DNA of 41,450 nucleotides, taken from assembly GCF_003270085.1 (NCBI RefSeq), contig NZ_QFDQ01000030.1:1-41450 (forward strand), read 5' to 3'. The DNA is from Streptomyces triticisoli. GTDB taxonomy: Bacteria > Actinomycetota > Actinomycetes > Streptomycetales > Streptomycetaceae. A model generated the notes under the pieces. The model did no database searches. It was not told the origin of the DNA and saw only the letters and a program-made list of their open reading frames with translations. Below, in pieces: positions 1 to 7,671 of this stretch (within the stretch, counting starts at the first letter, position 1; each line of letters starts with the position of its first letter). Made by a program: the position numbers and the translations under genes.

Positions 1-1573
1 GACTCCCTGGCCCGCCCGCGGCCCCGCCGGATCCCGCCCGGCGGGCGGAACCGCGGGCGGAGCCGCGCCCGCCGGTCGCGGAGGTGCCACCAGAGGCTGC
101 CGCCCCGGCCACGGCCCGGCGGTCGGAGCTCCGGCTTCCCGTCCTGGTGGCAGCGCCTGTCGCCGCTTCGGCCCCGCCGCCGCTTCGGCGTCGGCGGCCG
201 GATCGGCTGCCGGGCTTGGTTCCGGTCTTCCGGTCCGGGCGGGACGCCGTCGGTGTCGTGGGCCGGGGGATCTCGATGGTGACGGGCACGCCGGACGGCT
301 CGCGGGCGCCGGTGACGGTGGTCAGTTCCGCGTCGCTCGACGTGATGCGGGCCGTCCGGGGGCGGATGCCCGCGTCCGACATGAGCCGGGTGATGTCCCG
401 TTTCTGGGTGGGCAGGACCAGTGTGACCACGCTGCCGGAGCCGCCGGCGCGCGCGGTGCGGCCGCCCCGGTGGAGGTAGTCCTTGTGGTCGGTGGGGGGA
501 TCGACGTTCACGACGAGGTCGAGGTCGTCGATGTGGATGCCCCGGGCCGCGACGTTCGTCGCCACCAGGGCGGTGACCTGGCCGTTCTTGAACTGTTCCA
601 GGGTGCGGTTCCGCTGCGGCTGGGTGCGGCCCCCGTGCAGTGCCGCCGCGCGGACACCGACGGCCAGGAGCCGCTTGGCGAGCCGGTCGGCGGACCTCTT
701 GGTGTCGAGGAAGAGGATGACCCGGCCGTCACGGGCGGCGATGCGCGTGGTGACGGCCTTCTTGTCGGTCTCGTCCTGGACGTGGAGCACGTGGTGCTCC
801 ATGGTGGTCACCGCTCCCGCGGACGGGTCCACGGAGTGCACCACGGGGTCGGTCAGGAACCGCTGCACCAGGCGGTCGATGTTGCGGTCCAGGGTGGCCG
901 AGAAGAGCATGCGCTGTCCGTCGGGCCGCACTTGCTGGATCAGCTTGGTGATCTGCGGCAGGAAGCCCATGTCGGTCATCTGGTCGGCTTCGTCCAGCAC
1001 CGTGATGCGTACGCCGCCGAGTACGCAGTCCCCGCGTTCCACGAGGTCGTTGAGCCTGCCGGGAGTCGCCACGACGACCTCCGCGCCGCGCCGGAGCGCA
1101 CCGGCCTGCTTGGTGATGGACAGCCCGCCGACCACGGTGGTCAGCCGGAGGTTCACCGCCGTCGCGTAGGGGGTCAGTGCGTCCGTCACCTGCTGGGCGA
1201 GTTCACGGGTGGGCACCAGCACCAGGGCGAGGGGTGCCTTGGGCTCCGCACGCAGTCCGGCTGTGCGGGCCAGGAGCGCCAGCCCGAACGCGAGGGTCTT
1301 GCCGGAGCCGGTGCGCCCCCGTCCCAGCAGGTCACGGCCGGCGATCGAGTTGGGCAGGGTGGCGGCCTGGATGGGGAAGGGGGTGGTCACGCCCTGCGCG
1401 GCGAGGGTCTTCAGCAGCGCCTCGGGCATGTCCAGACCGGCGAAGTCCTCGACGGCGGGAAGTGCGGGTGTCGTGTTCTCCGGCAGCCGGAACTCTCTTG
1501 GCGACGAGGCGGACGGTGGGGGTGACGAGGCGCGCCGGTTCGGCTTCTGGGGTCTGCGGGGCATGCGGGACAT
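1..1573 (-). CDS. DEAD-box RNA helicase (RhlE-like), C-terminus beyond left edge
   Basis: ATP-dependent RNA unwinding, probably in cold-stress RNA remodelling. About 524 residues are visible with no stop before the window edge. The translation shows the helicase motifs in order: a Q-motif-like FPIQ, motif I GRGRTGSGKT, PTRELAQ, TPGRL, motif II DEAD (VLDEADQM), motif III SAT, then ALVATNVAARGIHIDDL and HRGGRTARAG. A basic, Ser/Gly/Arg-rich tail of over 100 residues follows, as in many actinobacterial RhlE proteins. The start at 1573 (MSRMPRRP) has an AGGAAGG ribosome site about 11 bases upstream; a second in-frame ATG lies at 1564. It sits just downstream of the cold-shock gene on the same strand, separated by a strong hairpin. 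The family call is sure; the exact member is not. Confidence 0.93.
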   Translation of the reverse strand, partial: MSRMPRRPQKPNRRASSPPPSASSPREFRLPENTTPALPAVEDFAGLDMPEALLKTLAAQGVTTPFPIQAATLPNSIAGRDLLGRGRTGSGKTLAFGLALLARTAGLRAEPKAPLALVLVPTRELAQQVTDALTPYATAVNLRLTTVVGGLSITKQAGALRRGAEVVVATPGRLNDLVERGDCVLGGVRITVLDEADQMTDMGFLPQITKLIQQVRPDGQRMLFSATLDRNIDRLVQRFLTDPVVHSVDPSAGAVTTMEHHVLHVQDETDKKAVTTRIAARDGRVILFLDTKRSADRLAKRLLAVGVRAAALHGGRTQPQRNRTLEQFKNGQVTALVATNVAARGIHIDDLDLVVNVDPPTDHKDYLHRGGRTARAGGSGSVVTLVLPTQKRDITRLMSDAGIRPRTARITSSDAELTTVTGAREPSGVPVTIEIPRPTTPTASRPDRKTGTKPGSRSGRRRRSGGGAEAATGAATRTGSRSSDRRAVAGAAASGGTSATGGRGSARGSARRAGSGGAAGGPGS

Positions 1574-1604
1574 GCGGGTGTCTGCCTTCCTGAAAACAGC
1601 ACAA

Positions 1605-1639
1605 ACCGGGGTCCGCACCATGACGGTGCGGACCCCGGT
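1605..1639 (-). terminator. hairpin between cold-shock gene and helicase
   Basis: Perfect 15-bp arms (1605-1619 and 1625-1639) with a 5-base loop. On the minus strand the hairpin is followed by a T-rich stretch (TTTGTGCTGTTTT). It lies between the cold-shock stop codon and the helicase ribosome site, so it would end most cold-shock transcripts. Read-through would be needed for co-expression of the helicase. Confidence 0.85.
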
Positions 1640-1660
1640 GAGTGGATACGCGTCCGGCGA

Positions 1661-1864
1661 TCAGGCGGGGACGATGTTCTCCGCCTGCGGGCCCTTCTGG
1701 CCCTGCGTGACGTCGAAGGAGACCCGCTGGCCCTCCTGGAGCTCACGGAAGCCCTGGGTCGCGATGTTCGAGTAGTGGGCGAAGACGTCCGGTCCGCCGC
1801 CGTCCTGCTGGATGAAGCCGAAACCCTTTTCGGCGTTGAACCACTTCACGGTTCCCTGTGCCAT
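1661..1864 (-). CDS. cold-shock protein (CspA family)
   Basis: Small single-domain OB-fold nucleic-acid chaperone of 67 residues, the usual CspA length. The sequence shows the cold-shock signature: [18 protein letters not shown] (RNP1 KGFGFI) followed by the RNP2-like VFAHYSNI, and ends in AENIVPA. The start at 1864 was chosen over longer in-frame alternatives because it aligns with the family N-terminus and follows an AAGGAG ribosome site. The upstream leader is long, as is common for csp genes. The DEAD-box helicase lies directly downstream on the same strand, a pairing that fits a role in keeping RNA single-stranded under stress or cold. Confidence 0.97.
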   Translation of the reverse strand: MAQGTVKWFNAEKGFGFIQQDGGGPDVFAHYSNIATQGFRELQEGQRVSFDVTQGQKGPQAENIVPA

Positions 1865-1951
1865 GTCCTTCTCCTTCTGTAGGCAGAGGCCCCATCCGGA
1901 GATGCCGGAAAACAAATAATGCGCCCGAAGGAGAAGCATTCCCGTCAGGCG

Positions 1952-1981
1952 CACATAGGTTCATGGGTACCACAACTGCAA
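1952..1981 (-). promoter_or_regulatory. possible promoter of the cold-shock gene
   Basis: Read on the minus strand, TTGCAG and TATGTG are separated by 18 bases and lie about 90 bases upstream of the csp start. This would give the leader length expected for a csp transcript. It is a weak match to the HrdB consensus and is a suggestion only. Confidence 0.35.
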
Positions 1982-2121
1982 CTTGGGGGATCGTAGCACA
2001 GATCGGCGGAGCGGGGCGGATCATCGAGGCGCGCGGTGGCGCGGTACGGGGCTTGGACCTGCGCGGCCCCGGTCCGGATCGGGTGATCCCGGGCCGGGGC
2101 CGGATGCGTTCGTCGGTCTGC

Positions 2122-2145
2122 CGGTCAGTCGGTCAGTCGGTCAGT
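2122..2145. repeat. 8-bp tandem repeat over a stop codon
   Basis: Three copies of CGGTCAGT. On the minus strand the unit carries TGA. Because the period is 8, stops appear in all three frames at and just beyond the end of the CMD gene. Confidence 0.85.
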
Positions 2146-2626
2146 CGAACGCGGCGGCGAACATGCCGGGCTCGTAGGAGCCTCCCTTCTGGTGCGTGAT
2201 CACGGCGAGCCGGTTGGCCGCGTTGATCAGGGCGACCAGGCAGACCAGCGCGGCGGTCTGGTCGTCGTCGTAGTGCTTGCGCACCTGGGCCCAGGTCTCG
2301 TCGGACACGCCCTGGTGGGCGTCGGCGAGCCGGGTGCCCTCTTCGGCGAGTGCCAGCGCGGCCCGCTCGGCCTCGGTGAACACGGTGGACTCCCGCCAGG
2401 CGGCGACCAGGTGGAGGCGGACCGCGGTCTCCCCGGCGGCCGCGGCCTCCTTGGTGTGCATGTCGATGCAGTGACCGCAGCCGTTGATCTGGCTGGCGCG
2501 CAACGACACCAGCTCCTGCGTGGACTTCGGCAGCGACGACTGGTGGACCACCAGGCCGGCGCCTGCGAACCGCTTGGCGAACTTGGCGGCGATCTCGTTG
2601 CCGAACAGGTCGAATCGTGTGTCCAT
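2141..2626 (-). CDS. AhpD/carboxymuconolactone decarboxylase family protein (copy 1)
   Basis: Thiol peroxidase-like CMD-domain protein of 161 residues. The core redox motif is visible as ASQINGCGHCIDMHTKEA (CxxC followed by a His at the AhpD position), which suggests peroxide or disulfide chemistry; the substrate is unknown. The start at 2626 (MDTRFDLF) follows a GGGGAGG ribosome site. It is transcribed away from an ECF41 sigma factor gene, and CMD genes are a hallmark neighbour and target of ECF41 sigmas. A near-consensus ECF41 promoter lies upstream. A close paralogue is encoded at 8375-8857; both share the VFTEAERAALxLAE and YEPGMF stretches. Confidence 0.93.
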   Translation of the reverse strand: MDTRFDLFGNEIAAKFAKRFAGAGLVVHQSSLPKSTQELVSLRASQINGCGHCIDMHTKEAAAAGETAVRLHLVAAWRESTVFTEAERAALALAEEGTRLADAHQGVSDETWAQVRKHYDDDQTAALVCLVALINAANRLAVITHQKGGSYEPGMFAAAFD

Positions 2627-2672
2627 GGTTTTCTTCGTCCTCCCCTTGTGGTGGTGCGCTGGACGAACACGA

Positions 2673-2699
2673 GATGCCGGTGGCCCGCTCCCTGTGACG
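2673..2699 (-). promoter_or_regulatory. near-consensus ECF41 promoter for CMD copy 1
   Basis: On the minus strand this reads CGTCACA, 16 bases, CATC. The published ECF41 consensus is TGTCACA-N16-CGTC, so each half has one mismatch while the spacing is exact. It lies 47 bases upstream of the CMD start and back to back with the perfect sigma-gene promoter. Confidence 0.6.
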
Positions 2700-2733
2700 C
2701 AGTGGCCGTGTGATGTACACCACGTCTCGCAGG

Positions 2734-2760
2734 TGTCACAAAGTCGCGAGGCCCGGCGTC
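2734..2760 (+). promoter_or_regulatory. ECF41 autoregulatory promoter of the sigma gene
   Basis: TGTCACA (2734-2740), a spacer of exactly 16 bases, then CGTC (2757-2760). This matches the known ECF41 target promoter in every defined position and lies 45 bases upstream of the sigma-factor GTG start. Confidence 0.88.
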
Positions 2761-2804
2761 TTGTGCGCGTGGGATCGGTGGGAGCGGACAGGCGGGAGCA
2801 ACCG

Positions 2805-3716
2805 GTGAAGAGCGAGCACAGCGAGCGCGGCGGGCGCATGGACCGGGCCACCGAGGCGTTCGTCGCCCATCGCAACCTGCTGTTCACCGTCGCCTACGAG
2901 ATGCTCGGCTCGGCCGCCGACGCGGAGGACGTGCTGCAGGAGACCTGGCTGCGGTGGGCGGGTGTCGAGCTCGGCACGGTGCGGGACCAGCGTGCGTACC
3001 TGGTTCGGATCACCACGCGCCAGGCACTGAGCCGGCTGCGTACGCTCGGCCGCCGCCGGGAGTCCTACTTCGGCCCCTGGCTGCCCGCGCCGCTGCTGAC
3101 CACCCCGGACGTGGCCGAGGACGTCGAGCTGGCCGACAGCGTCTCGATGGCGATGCTGCTGGTGCTGGAGACGCTCATGCCGACCGAGCGGGCGGTGTTC
3201 GTGCTGCGCGAGGTGTTCGACCTCGGGTACGACGAGATCGCCGAGGCCGTCGACAAGAGCCCGGCCGCGGTCCGCCAGATCGCGCACCGGGCACGGGCCC
3301 ACGTCGCGGCGCGCCGGCCGCGCGGGGTCGTCTCCCCGGCCGAGACCCGGAACGCGCTCGACGCGTTCCAGCGGGCGGTCGAGACGGGCGACCTGCAGAG
3401 CCTGCTCGACATCCTCGCGCCGGATGTCGTCCTCCTGGGTGACGGTGGCGGGGTCAAGCAGGCCGTCCCTCGGCCCGTCGTGGGGGCCGACAAGGTGGCC
3501 CGTCTGTTGGTCGGCGGGCTGGGCAAGGTCGCCGCCGCGGTGTCGCTGCGGCCGGCACAGGTCAATGGCCACCCGGCGCTGGTGGTCCGGCTCGACGGCG
3601 CGCTCGACACCGTCGTGGCGGTGCGCATCGACGACGGCCTCATCACCGGGCTCTACGCCGTGCGCAACCCCGAGAAGCTGTCGCACATGCGGCGGGAGAC
3701 CGTCCTGCGCCGCTGA
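2805..3716 (+). CDS. ECF41 RNA polymerase sigma factor (SigJ type)
   Basis: Alternative sigma factor of 303 residues. Sigma region 2 occupies about residues 15-85 (AEDVLQETWLRW) and sigma region 4 about 125-170 (MPTERAVFVLREVFDLGYDEIA, AAVRQIAHRAR). A SnoaL-like C-terminal extension of about 120 residues replaces a separate anti-sigma. ECF41 marker motifs are present: WLPAP near residue 92 (canonical WLPEP), DGGG near 213 and NPEKL near 288. The GTG start at 2805 has GGGAG six bases upstream; the ATG at 2838 lacks a good ribosome site. It is divergent from a CMD gene and preceded by a perfect ECF41 promoter, so it very likely activates itself. Confidence 0.93.
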   Translation: MKSEHSERGGRMDRATEAFVAHRNLLFTVAYEMLGSAADAEDVLQETWLRWAGVELGTVRDQRAYLVRITTRQALSRLRTLGRRRESYFGPWLPAPLLTTPDVAEDVELADSVSMAMLLVLETLMPTERAVFVLREVFDLGYDEIAEAVDKSPAAVRQIAHRARAHVAARRPRGVVSPAETRNALDAFQRAVETGDLQSLLDILAPDVVLLGDGGGVKQAVPRPVVGADKVARLLVGGLGKVAAAVSLRPAQVNGHPALVVRLDGALDTVVAVRIDDGLITGLYAVRNPEKLSHMRRETVLRR

Positions 3717-3845
3717 GCCCGGGGCCCCTGGAAACGGAGGTGCTCTCGGCCGATCGGTGCGTCATCCGTGAGCCGCGTCGGCGCGAGGGCGTCCGGTTCC
3801 GGCTCCCCACGGCCTCGGCCGGTCCGAACGGTAGGGTCGTCCGTC

Positions 3846-4517
3846 ATGGATGCGGGGGCGGGAAACGGGATGGTCGCTGTTCCAGCGGGGCGGGTGACGC
3901 TGTCGGACCGGCGGACGCAGCGCAGTTGGGTGGTCGAGGTCGCGGCGTTCCGGATGTCGGCGGTCCCGGTCACGCAGTCGTCGTACGCGGAGGTCACCGG
4001 CCGGTGGCCGAGTGCCGCCCGAGGGGACCGGCTGCCCGTCGAGGGTGTGTCCTGGTGGGACGCGGTGCGGTTCTGCAACGCCCTTTCCCTGCGTGAGGGG
4101 CTGACGCCCGCCTATCCCCGGTGCGACGAGGACGGCGGGGCGGTCGAGTGGGACGCCTCCGCCGACGGGTACCGGCTGCCGACCGAGGCCGAGTGGGAGT
4201 ACGCGTGCCGGGCCGGCACCACCGGCCCGCGCCACGGCCCGCTCGACGAGATCGCCTGGTACCGGGACAACTCCGGTGAGCGCATCCACCCGGTGGGCGG
4301 CAAACGGCCCAACGCCTGGGGCCTGTACGACATGCTCGGCAACGTCTGGGACTGGTGCTGGGACTTCTACGACCCCGACGTGTACGGCACCTACCGGGTG
4401 CTGCGCGGAGGCGGATGGTCCGACGAGCACTGGAGCTGCCGCGCCTCGGTACGGCGCCGCAGCCATCCGACCTTCCGCATCGACGACGTGGGATTCCGCC
4501 TCGCGCGCTCCGCATGA
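3846..4517 (+). CDS. FGE/SUMF1-domain protein, probably not a true formylglycine generator
   Basis: A 223-residue protein with the formylglycine-generating-enzyme fold: MVAVPAG near the start, YRLPTEAEWEYACRAG, NAWGLYDMLGNVWDWCWD, RVLRGGGW and a GFRLARS end. In active actinobacterial FGE two copper-binding cysteines lie after the RGGS segment. Here the first position falls in SDEHW and only the later Cys (SCRASVR) remains, so sulfatase activation is unlikely. It is shorter than typical FGE and no sulfatase gene is in view. The start could be 3846 or the in-frame ATG at 3870; neither has a strong ribosome site. The fold is secure, the function unknown. Confidence 0.85.
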   Translation: MDAGAGNGMVAVPAGRVTLSDRRTQRSWVVEVAAFRMSAVPVTQSSYAEVTGRWPSAARGDRLPVEGVSWWDAVRFCNALSLREGLTPAYPRCDEDGGAVEWDASADGYRLPTEAEWEYACRAGTTGPRHGPLDEIAWYRDNSGERIHPVGGKRPNAWGLYDMLGNVWDWCWDFYDPDVYGTYRVLRGGGWSDEHWSCRASVRRRSHPTFRIDDVGFRLARSA

Positions 4518-4869
4518 CCGCGGCCGGGAGCCGAACCGGGCCGAGACTGCCAGGGCCGAGACCGTCAAGCCGAGACCGGCGGACCTCTCCGACGGTGAAA
4601 GCACCTGCGGTGGCTGTGGCACGCCCCACCGGGTCCCGGTCGTCGGCTTTTCACCGGGGATCGGCCAGAGCGCGTCCTTCCCCCGGTGCGGTTCGTGCCT
4701 GGTGCCCAGGTGCGGGGGTGGCGGCGCAGTGCTCCGATGGGATGTAGGGGTGAACCCGGACCTCCGGGGATGCATGACCGGCCGGTCCGGGAGCCCTCAG
4801 AGCTGCGGAGGACCGGTGCGGGCGGACCCGGGGCGCGCGGCTTGGCGGCCGGCGAAAGGGGTGTCCGGG
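4518..4869. other. 352-bp intergenic stretch with a zinc-ribbon-like coding relic
   Basis: No convincing gene. The plus frame that later becomes the SpoIIE phosphatase is open through here. At about 4603-4716 it reads TCGGCGTPHRVP, then FPRCGSC, a pattern resembling the N-terminal zinc ribbon of thioredoxin-2-type proteins (CxxCGTxxRVP, PRCGxC). There is no suitable start for it. An in-frame ATG at 4774 could lengthen the phosphatase. Confidence 0.45.
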
Positions 4870-6969
4870 ATGAGCGCGGAGATGGTTTTCGGGGCTGTCC
4901 ACAGCCGGGCGGGGCAGGCGGGGGACGTCTCCTCCGCTCCGGGCGGGTTGCTGGACGTGCTGGGTGTCGCGGCCGTCGTCCTCGACGCGGACGGGCGGAT
5001 CGTGCTGTGGAGCCCGCAGGCCGAGGTCCTGTTCGGCTACACCGCCCAGGAGGCGCTGGGCCAGTACGCGGCCCGGCTGCTGCTCGAGGAGAAGCACCTG
5101 GAGCAGGTGCTCGAACTGTTCGCCCGGGTCATGGCGAGCGGCGAGAGCTGGGCCGGCGGTTTCCCCATTCGGTGCAAGGACGGCCACACCCGGGTGGTGG
5201 AGTTCCGCAACATGCGGCTGGAGGATGTCCGGGGGGGCCTGTACGCCCTGGGCATCGCCACCGACCAGGCCACCCTGCGGGAGGTGGAGCGGGGGCTGGC
5301 GCTGTCGGTGCGCCTGATCGAGCAGTCCCCGATCGGGCTGGCCGTTCTGGACACCGACCTGCGGTTCGTGACCGTCAATCCGACGTTGGAGCGGATCAAC
5401 GGCCTGCCTGCCGCCGACCACATCGGCCAGCGCCCCCGCGAGGTCCTGCCGCACCTGAACACCGATGTCGAGGCCGCGATCCGCCAGGTGCTGGAGACCG
5501 GAGTGCCGCAGCTGGACCAGCCCGCCGTCGGCCGCACCGCGGCCGACCCCGGCCGCGAGCGTGCCTGGTCGGTCTCCCGCTACCGGCTGGAGGACCCCGG
5601 CGGGCGGGTGCTGGGGGTGGCCGCCTCGATCGTGGACGTCACCGAGCGGCGCCGGGCGGAGAACGAGGCGGCCCGGGCCCGGCGGCGCCTGACGCTCATC
5701 GCCGACGCCTCCCTGCGCATCGGGACCACGCTCGACCTCGAGCAGACCGCCCGCGAGCTGGCCGAGGTGTGCGTGCCGGACGTCGCCGACGTGGCCGAGG
5801 TGGACGTGCTCGACAGCGTCCTGCAGGGCCACGCGGCGGAGACCCACGAAGGGCCCGCGCTGTTCTGCTCCCTCGCCGTGACCGCGGCCTGCCCGCTCGC
5901 TGCCCGCGCCGCCGACTCGCCCGGCGAACTCGCCGTCTACGACACCGACCGCCTGGCCGCCCAGTGCGTGAACCTCCGCCGCCCGCTCCGGGTGCCCCGC
6001 GTGGACCGCCGCGACCTGCCGCGCATCGCCCGCTGCCCCCAGGCGGTCGAGCTTCTGGCCCGCGCCGGGCTCCACTCCTACCTGGCCGTGCCGCTGACCG
6101 CCCGCGGCGAGATCCTCGGGGTCCTCGGCCTCAAGCGCACCCGCACCCCCGAACCGTTCACCCACGACGACGAAGTCCTGGCCGGCGAGCTGGCCGCCCG
6201 CGCCGCCCTGTCCATCGACAACGCCCGCTGGTACCGCAGCCAGCGGCACGCGGCCCTCGCCCTCCAGCGCCACCTGCTCCCCCAGCACCCGCCGCACCTG
6301 GTGGGCCTGGAGGTCGCCAGCCGCTACCAGCCCGCCGCGGCCGCCGTCGAGGTCGGCGGCGACTGGTTCGACGCCATCCCCCTGGCCGGCGACAGGACCG
6401 CCCTCGTGGTCGGCGACGTCATGGGCAGCGGCATCAACGCCGCCGCCACCATGGGCCAGTTGCGCACCGCCACCCGTGCCTTCGCCGACCTCGACCTCGC
6501 TCCCGCGGAGGTCCTCGAACGCCTCGACCACACCACCACCCGCCTGGAGGAGGCCATCACCACCTGCGCCTACGCCGTCTACGACCCGCACCGCGCGCAG
6601 TGCCGCATCTCTCTCGCCGGCCACCTGCCCCCCGCCCTGGTCCGCCCCGGCCGCGCCCCCCGACTGCTCGACCTGCCCACCGGCACACCCCTCGGGGTCG
6701 GCGGCGTCCCGTTCCGGACCGCCGCCTTCGACCTGGACCCCGGTGACCAGCTGGTCCTCTACACCGACGGCCTGGTCGAGACCCGCGACCAGCCCATCGA
6801 CCAGCGGCTGAACACCCTCCTCGGCCTCCTCGACGACCCGGAGCGCCCCCTGGAGGAGACCTGCGACCGGCTCCTGCACGCCCTGCGCCACCCCGACGAC
6901 CACGACGACGTCGCCCTGCTCATCGCCCGCGCCCGGCCCACCCCCGGCCACCAGGCCTCCCGGCCCTGA
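4870..6969 (+). CDS. PAS-PAS-GAF-SpoIIE serine phosphatase
   Basis: Sensor PP2C-type phosphatase of 699 residues, cytoplasmic with no membrane segment. Domains in order: PAS at about 30-134 (VLDADGRIVLWSPQAEVLFGY), PAS at 148-260 (SPIGLAVLDTDLRFVTVNP), a helical linker, GAF at 288-454, and SpoIIE/PP2C at 481-694. Metal-binding motifs are visible: EVGGDWFDAI near 497, GDVMGSG near 515 and YTDGLVETR near 631. The second is usually GDVMGHG. There is no HATPase kinase domain, so it probably dephosphorylates an anti-anti-sigma protein encoded elsewhere. The start at 4870 has AGGGG nine bases upstream; GTG at 4861 is the alternative. Confidence 0.93.
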   Translation: MSAEMVFGAVHSRAGQAGDVSSAPGGLLDVLGVAAVVLDADGRIVLWSPQAEVLFGYTAQEALGQYAARLLLEEKHLEQVLELFARVMASGESWAGGFPIRCKDGHTRVVEFRNMRLEDVRGGLYALGIATDQATLREVERGLALSVRLIEQSPIGLAVLDTDLRFVTVNPTLERINGLPAADHIGQRPREVLPHLNTDVEAAIRQVLETGVPQLDQPAVGRTAADPGRERAWSVSRYRLEDPGGRVLGVAASIVDVTERRRAENEAARARRRLTLIADASLRIGTTLDLEQTARELAEVCVPDVADVAEVDVLDSVLQGHAAETHEGPALFCSLAVTAACPLAARAADSPGELAVYDTDRLAAQCVNLRRPLRVPRVDRRDLPRIARCPQAVELLARAGLHSYLAVPLTARGEILGVLGLKRTRTPEPFTHDDEVLAGELAARAALSIDNARWYRSQRHAALALQRHLLPQHPPHLVGLEVASRYQPAAAAVEVGGDWFDAIPLAGDRTALVVGDVMGSGINAAATMGQLRTATRAFADLDLAPAEVLERLDHTTTRLEEAITTCAYAVYDPHRAQCRISLAGHLPPALVRPGRAPRLLDLPTGTPLGVGGVPFRTAAFDLDPGDQLVLYTDGLVETRDQPIDQRLNTLLGLLDDPERPLEETCDRLLHALRHPDDHDDVALLIARARPTPGHQASRP

Positions 6970-7063
6970 ACGAACCGCTGAGCGGTGTACACGCGGGTCC
7001 GCTCGCGGGTGGTTTCGTGAGCGGGAACGTGAACATCGCCCCGGCATCCCGTGGCGGGACATG

Positions 7064-7107
7064 CGTACGGCCACCGCCGCGGCGGAACCTGCGGCGGTGG
7101 CCGTACG
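7064..7107. terminator. strong bidirectional hairpin between convergent genes
   Basis: Perfect 17-bp arms (7064-7080 and 7091-7107) around a 10-base loop, lying between the convergent phosphatase and DUF2267 genes. There is no T-tract, which is common for Streptomyces terminators. Confidence 0.75.
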
Positions 7108-7160
7108 TCGTGCGTCGTACGTCACGCGTCGTGCGTCACGCGGGCCGGCCGTGCGTCACT
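7101..7160. repeat. CGTACGTC-rich iterations, left flank
   Basis: Degenerate iterations built from CGTACGTC, GTGCGTCAC and GCGTCGT at the 3' end of the DUF2267 gene. Related iterations occur upstream of the same gene at about 7672-7716. Confidence 0.6.
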
Positions 7161-7626
7161 GTGCCGGGGCCAGTTCCGCTCGGCCGAACAACAGGGCGTA
7201 GCCCGGCGGGAGTTGGCCCAGGATGCGAGTCAGCAGATCCTGGTCCAGCAGGTCGGCCAGGACGCTGAGGACCGAGCTGACGTCCCAGCGGGCCGTGGCC
7301 GGGGTGGAGCCGTCGATACGGGCTGCCGCCGCGTCGACGAACTCCGGGGCCGTCAGGGGACGGGTGACCGGGATCTGGGAGGCGATCACCTCGGCCGCTT
7401 CCCGGGGGAGGGCGCGGGCCAGGTCCACGCGCTCGTCGCCGGTGACGTGGCCGCCGAGGGCCGACAGGACGATGCGGATGACGCGTTCCGCCTCCGCTCT
7501 CGTCGTGTACTGGCCGGCTTCCTGCACCTGCTCGGTCAGTTCCCTCCATTTCCTCTGGTCGGCCGCTTCGTTGCGGGTGCTCGTGTTCCGCGTTGTGGTC
7601 TCGCCTCGTACCGTAGGCGTGATCAT
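7156..7626 (-). CDS. DUF2267 family protein
   Basis: A 156-residue soluble protein of the DUF2267 family, common in actinobacteria beside stress and heat-shock genes. Visible landmarks are TRAEAERVIRIVLSALGGHVTGDERVDLARALP in the first half and a C-terminal LLTRILGQLPPGYALLF. These are typical of the family; its biochemical role is not established. The start at 7626 (MITPTV) was chosen over the upstream in-frame ATG because GGAGGA lies about 8 bases before it. It lies beside an Hsp20 gene on the same strand but with a 140-bp gap of unusual iterated sequence, so co-transcription is uncertain. Confidence 0.82.
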   Translation of the reverse strand: MITPTVRGETTTRNTSTRNEAADQRKWRELTEQVQEAGQYTTRAEAERVIRIVLSALGGHVTGDERVDLARALPREAAEVIASQIPVTRPLTAPEFVDAAAARIDGSTPATARWDVSSVLSVLADLLDQDLLTRILGQLPPGYALLFGRAELAPAQ

Positions 7627-7671
7627 CCTGCGGTCCTCCTCCGCGTGGGTCGTGGGTCCGTCCGGATACCT

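Noticed and set aside
4651..7125. Very long minus-strand open frame opposite the SpoIIE phosphatase
   Set aside because: Gly/Gln/Val-rich translation without domains, opposite a gene with clear PAS, GAF and SpoIIE motifs. It is a high-GC shadow.
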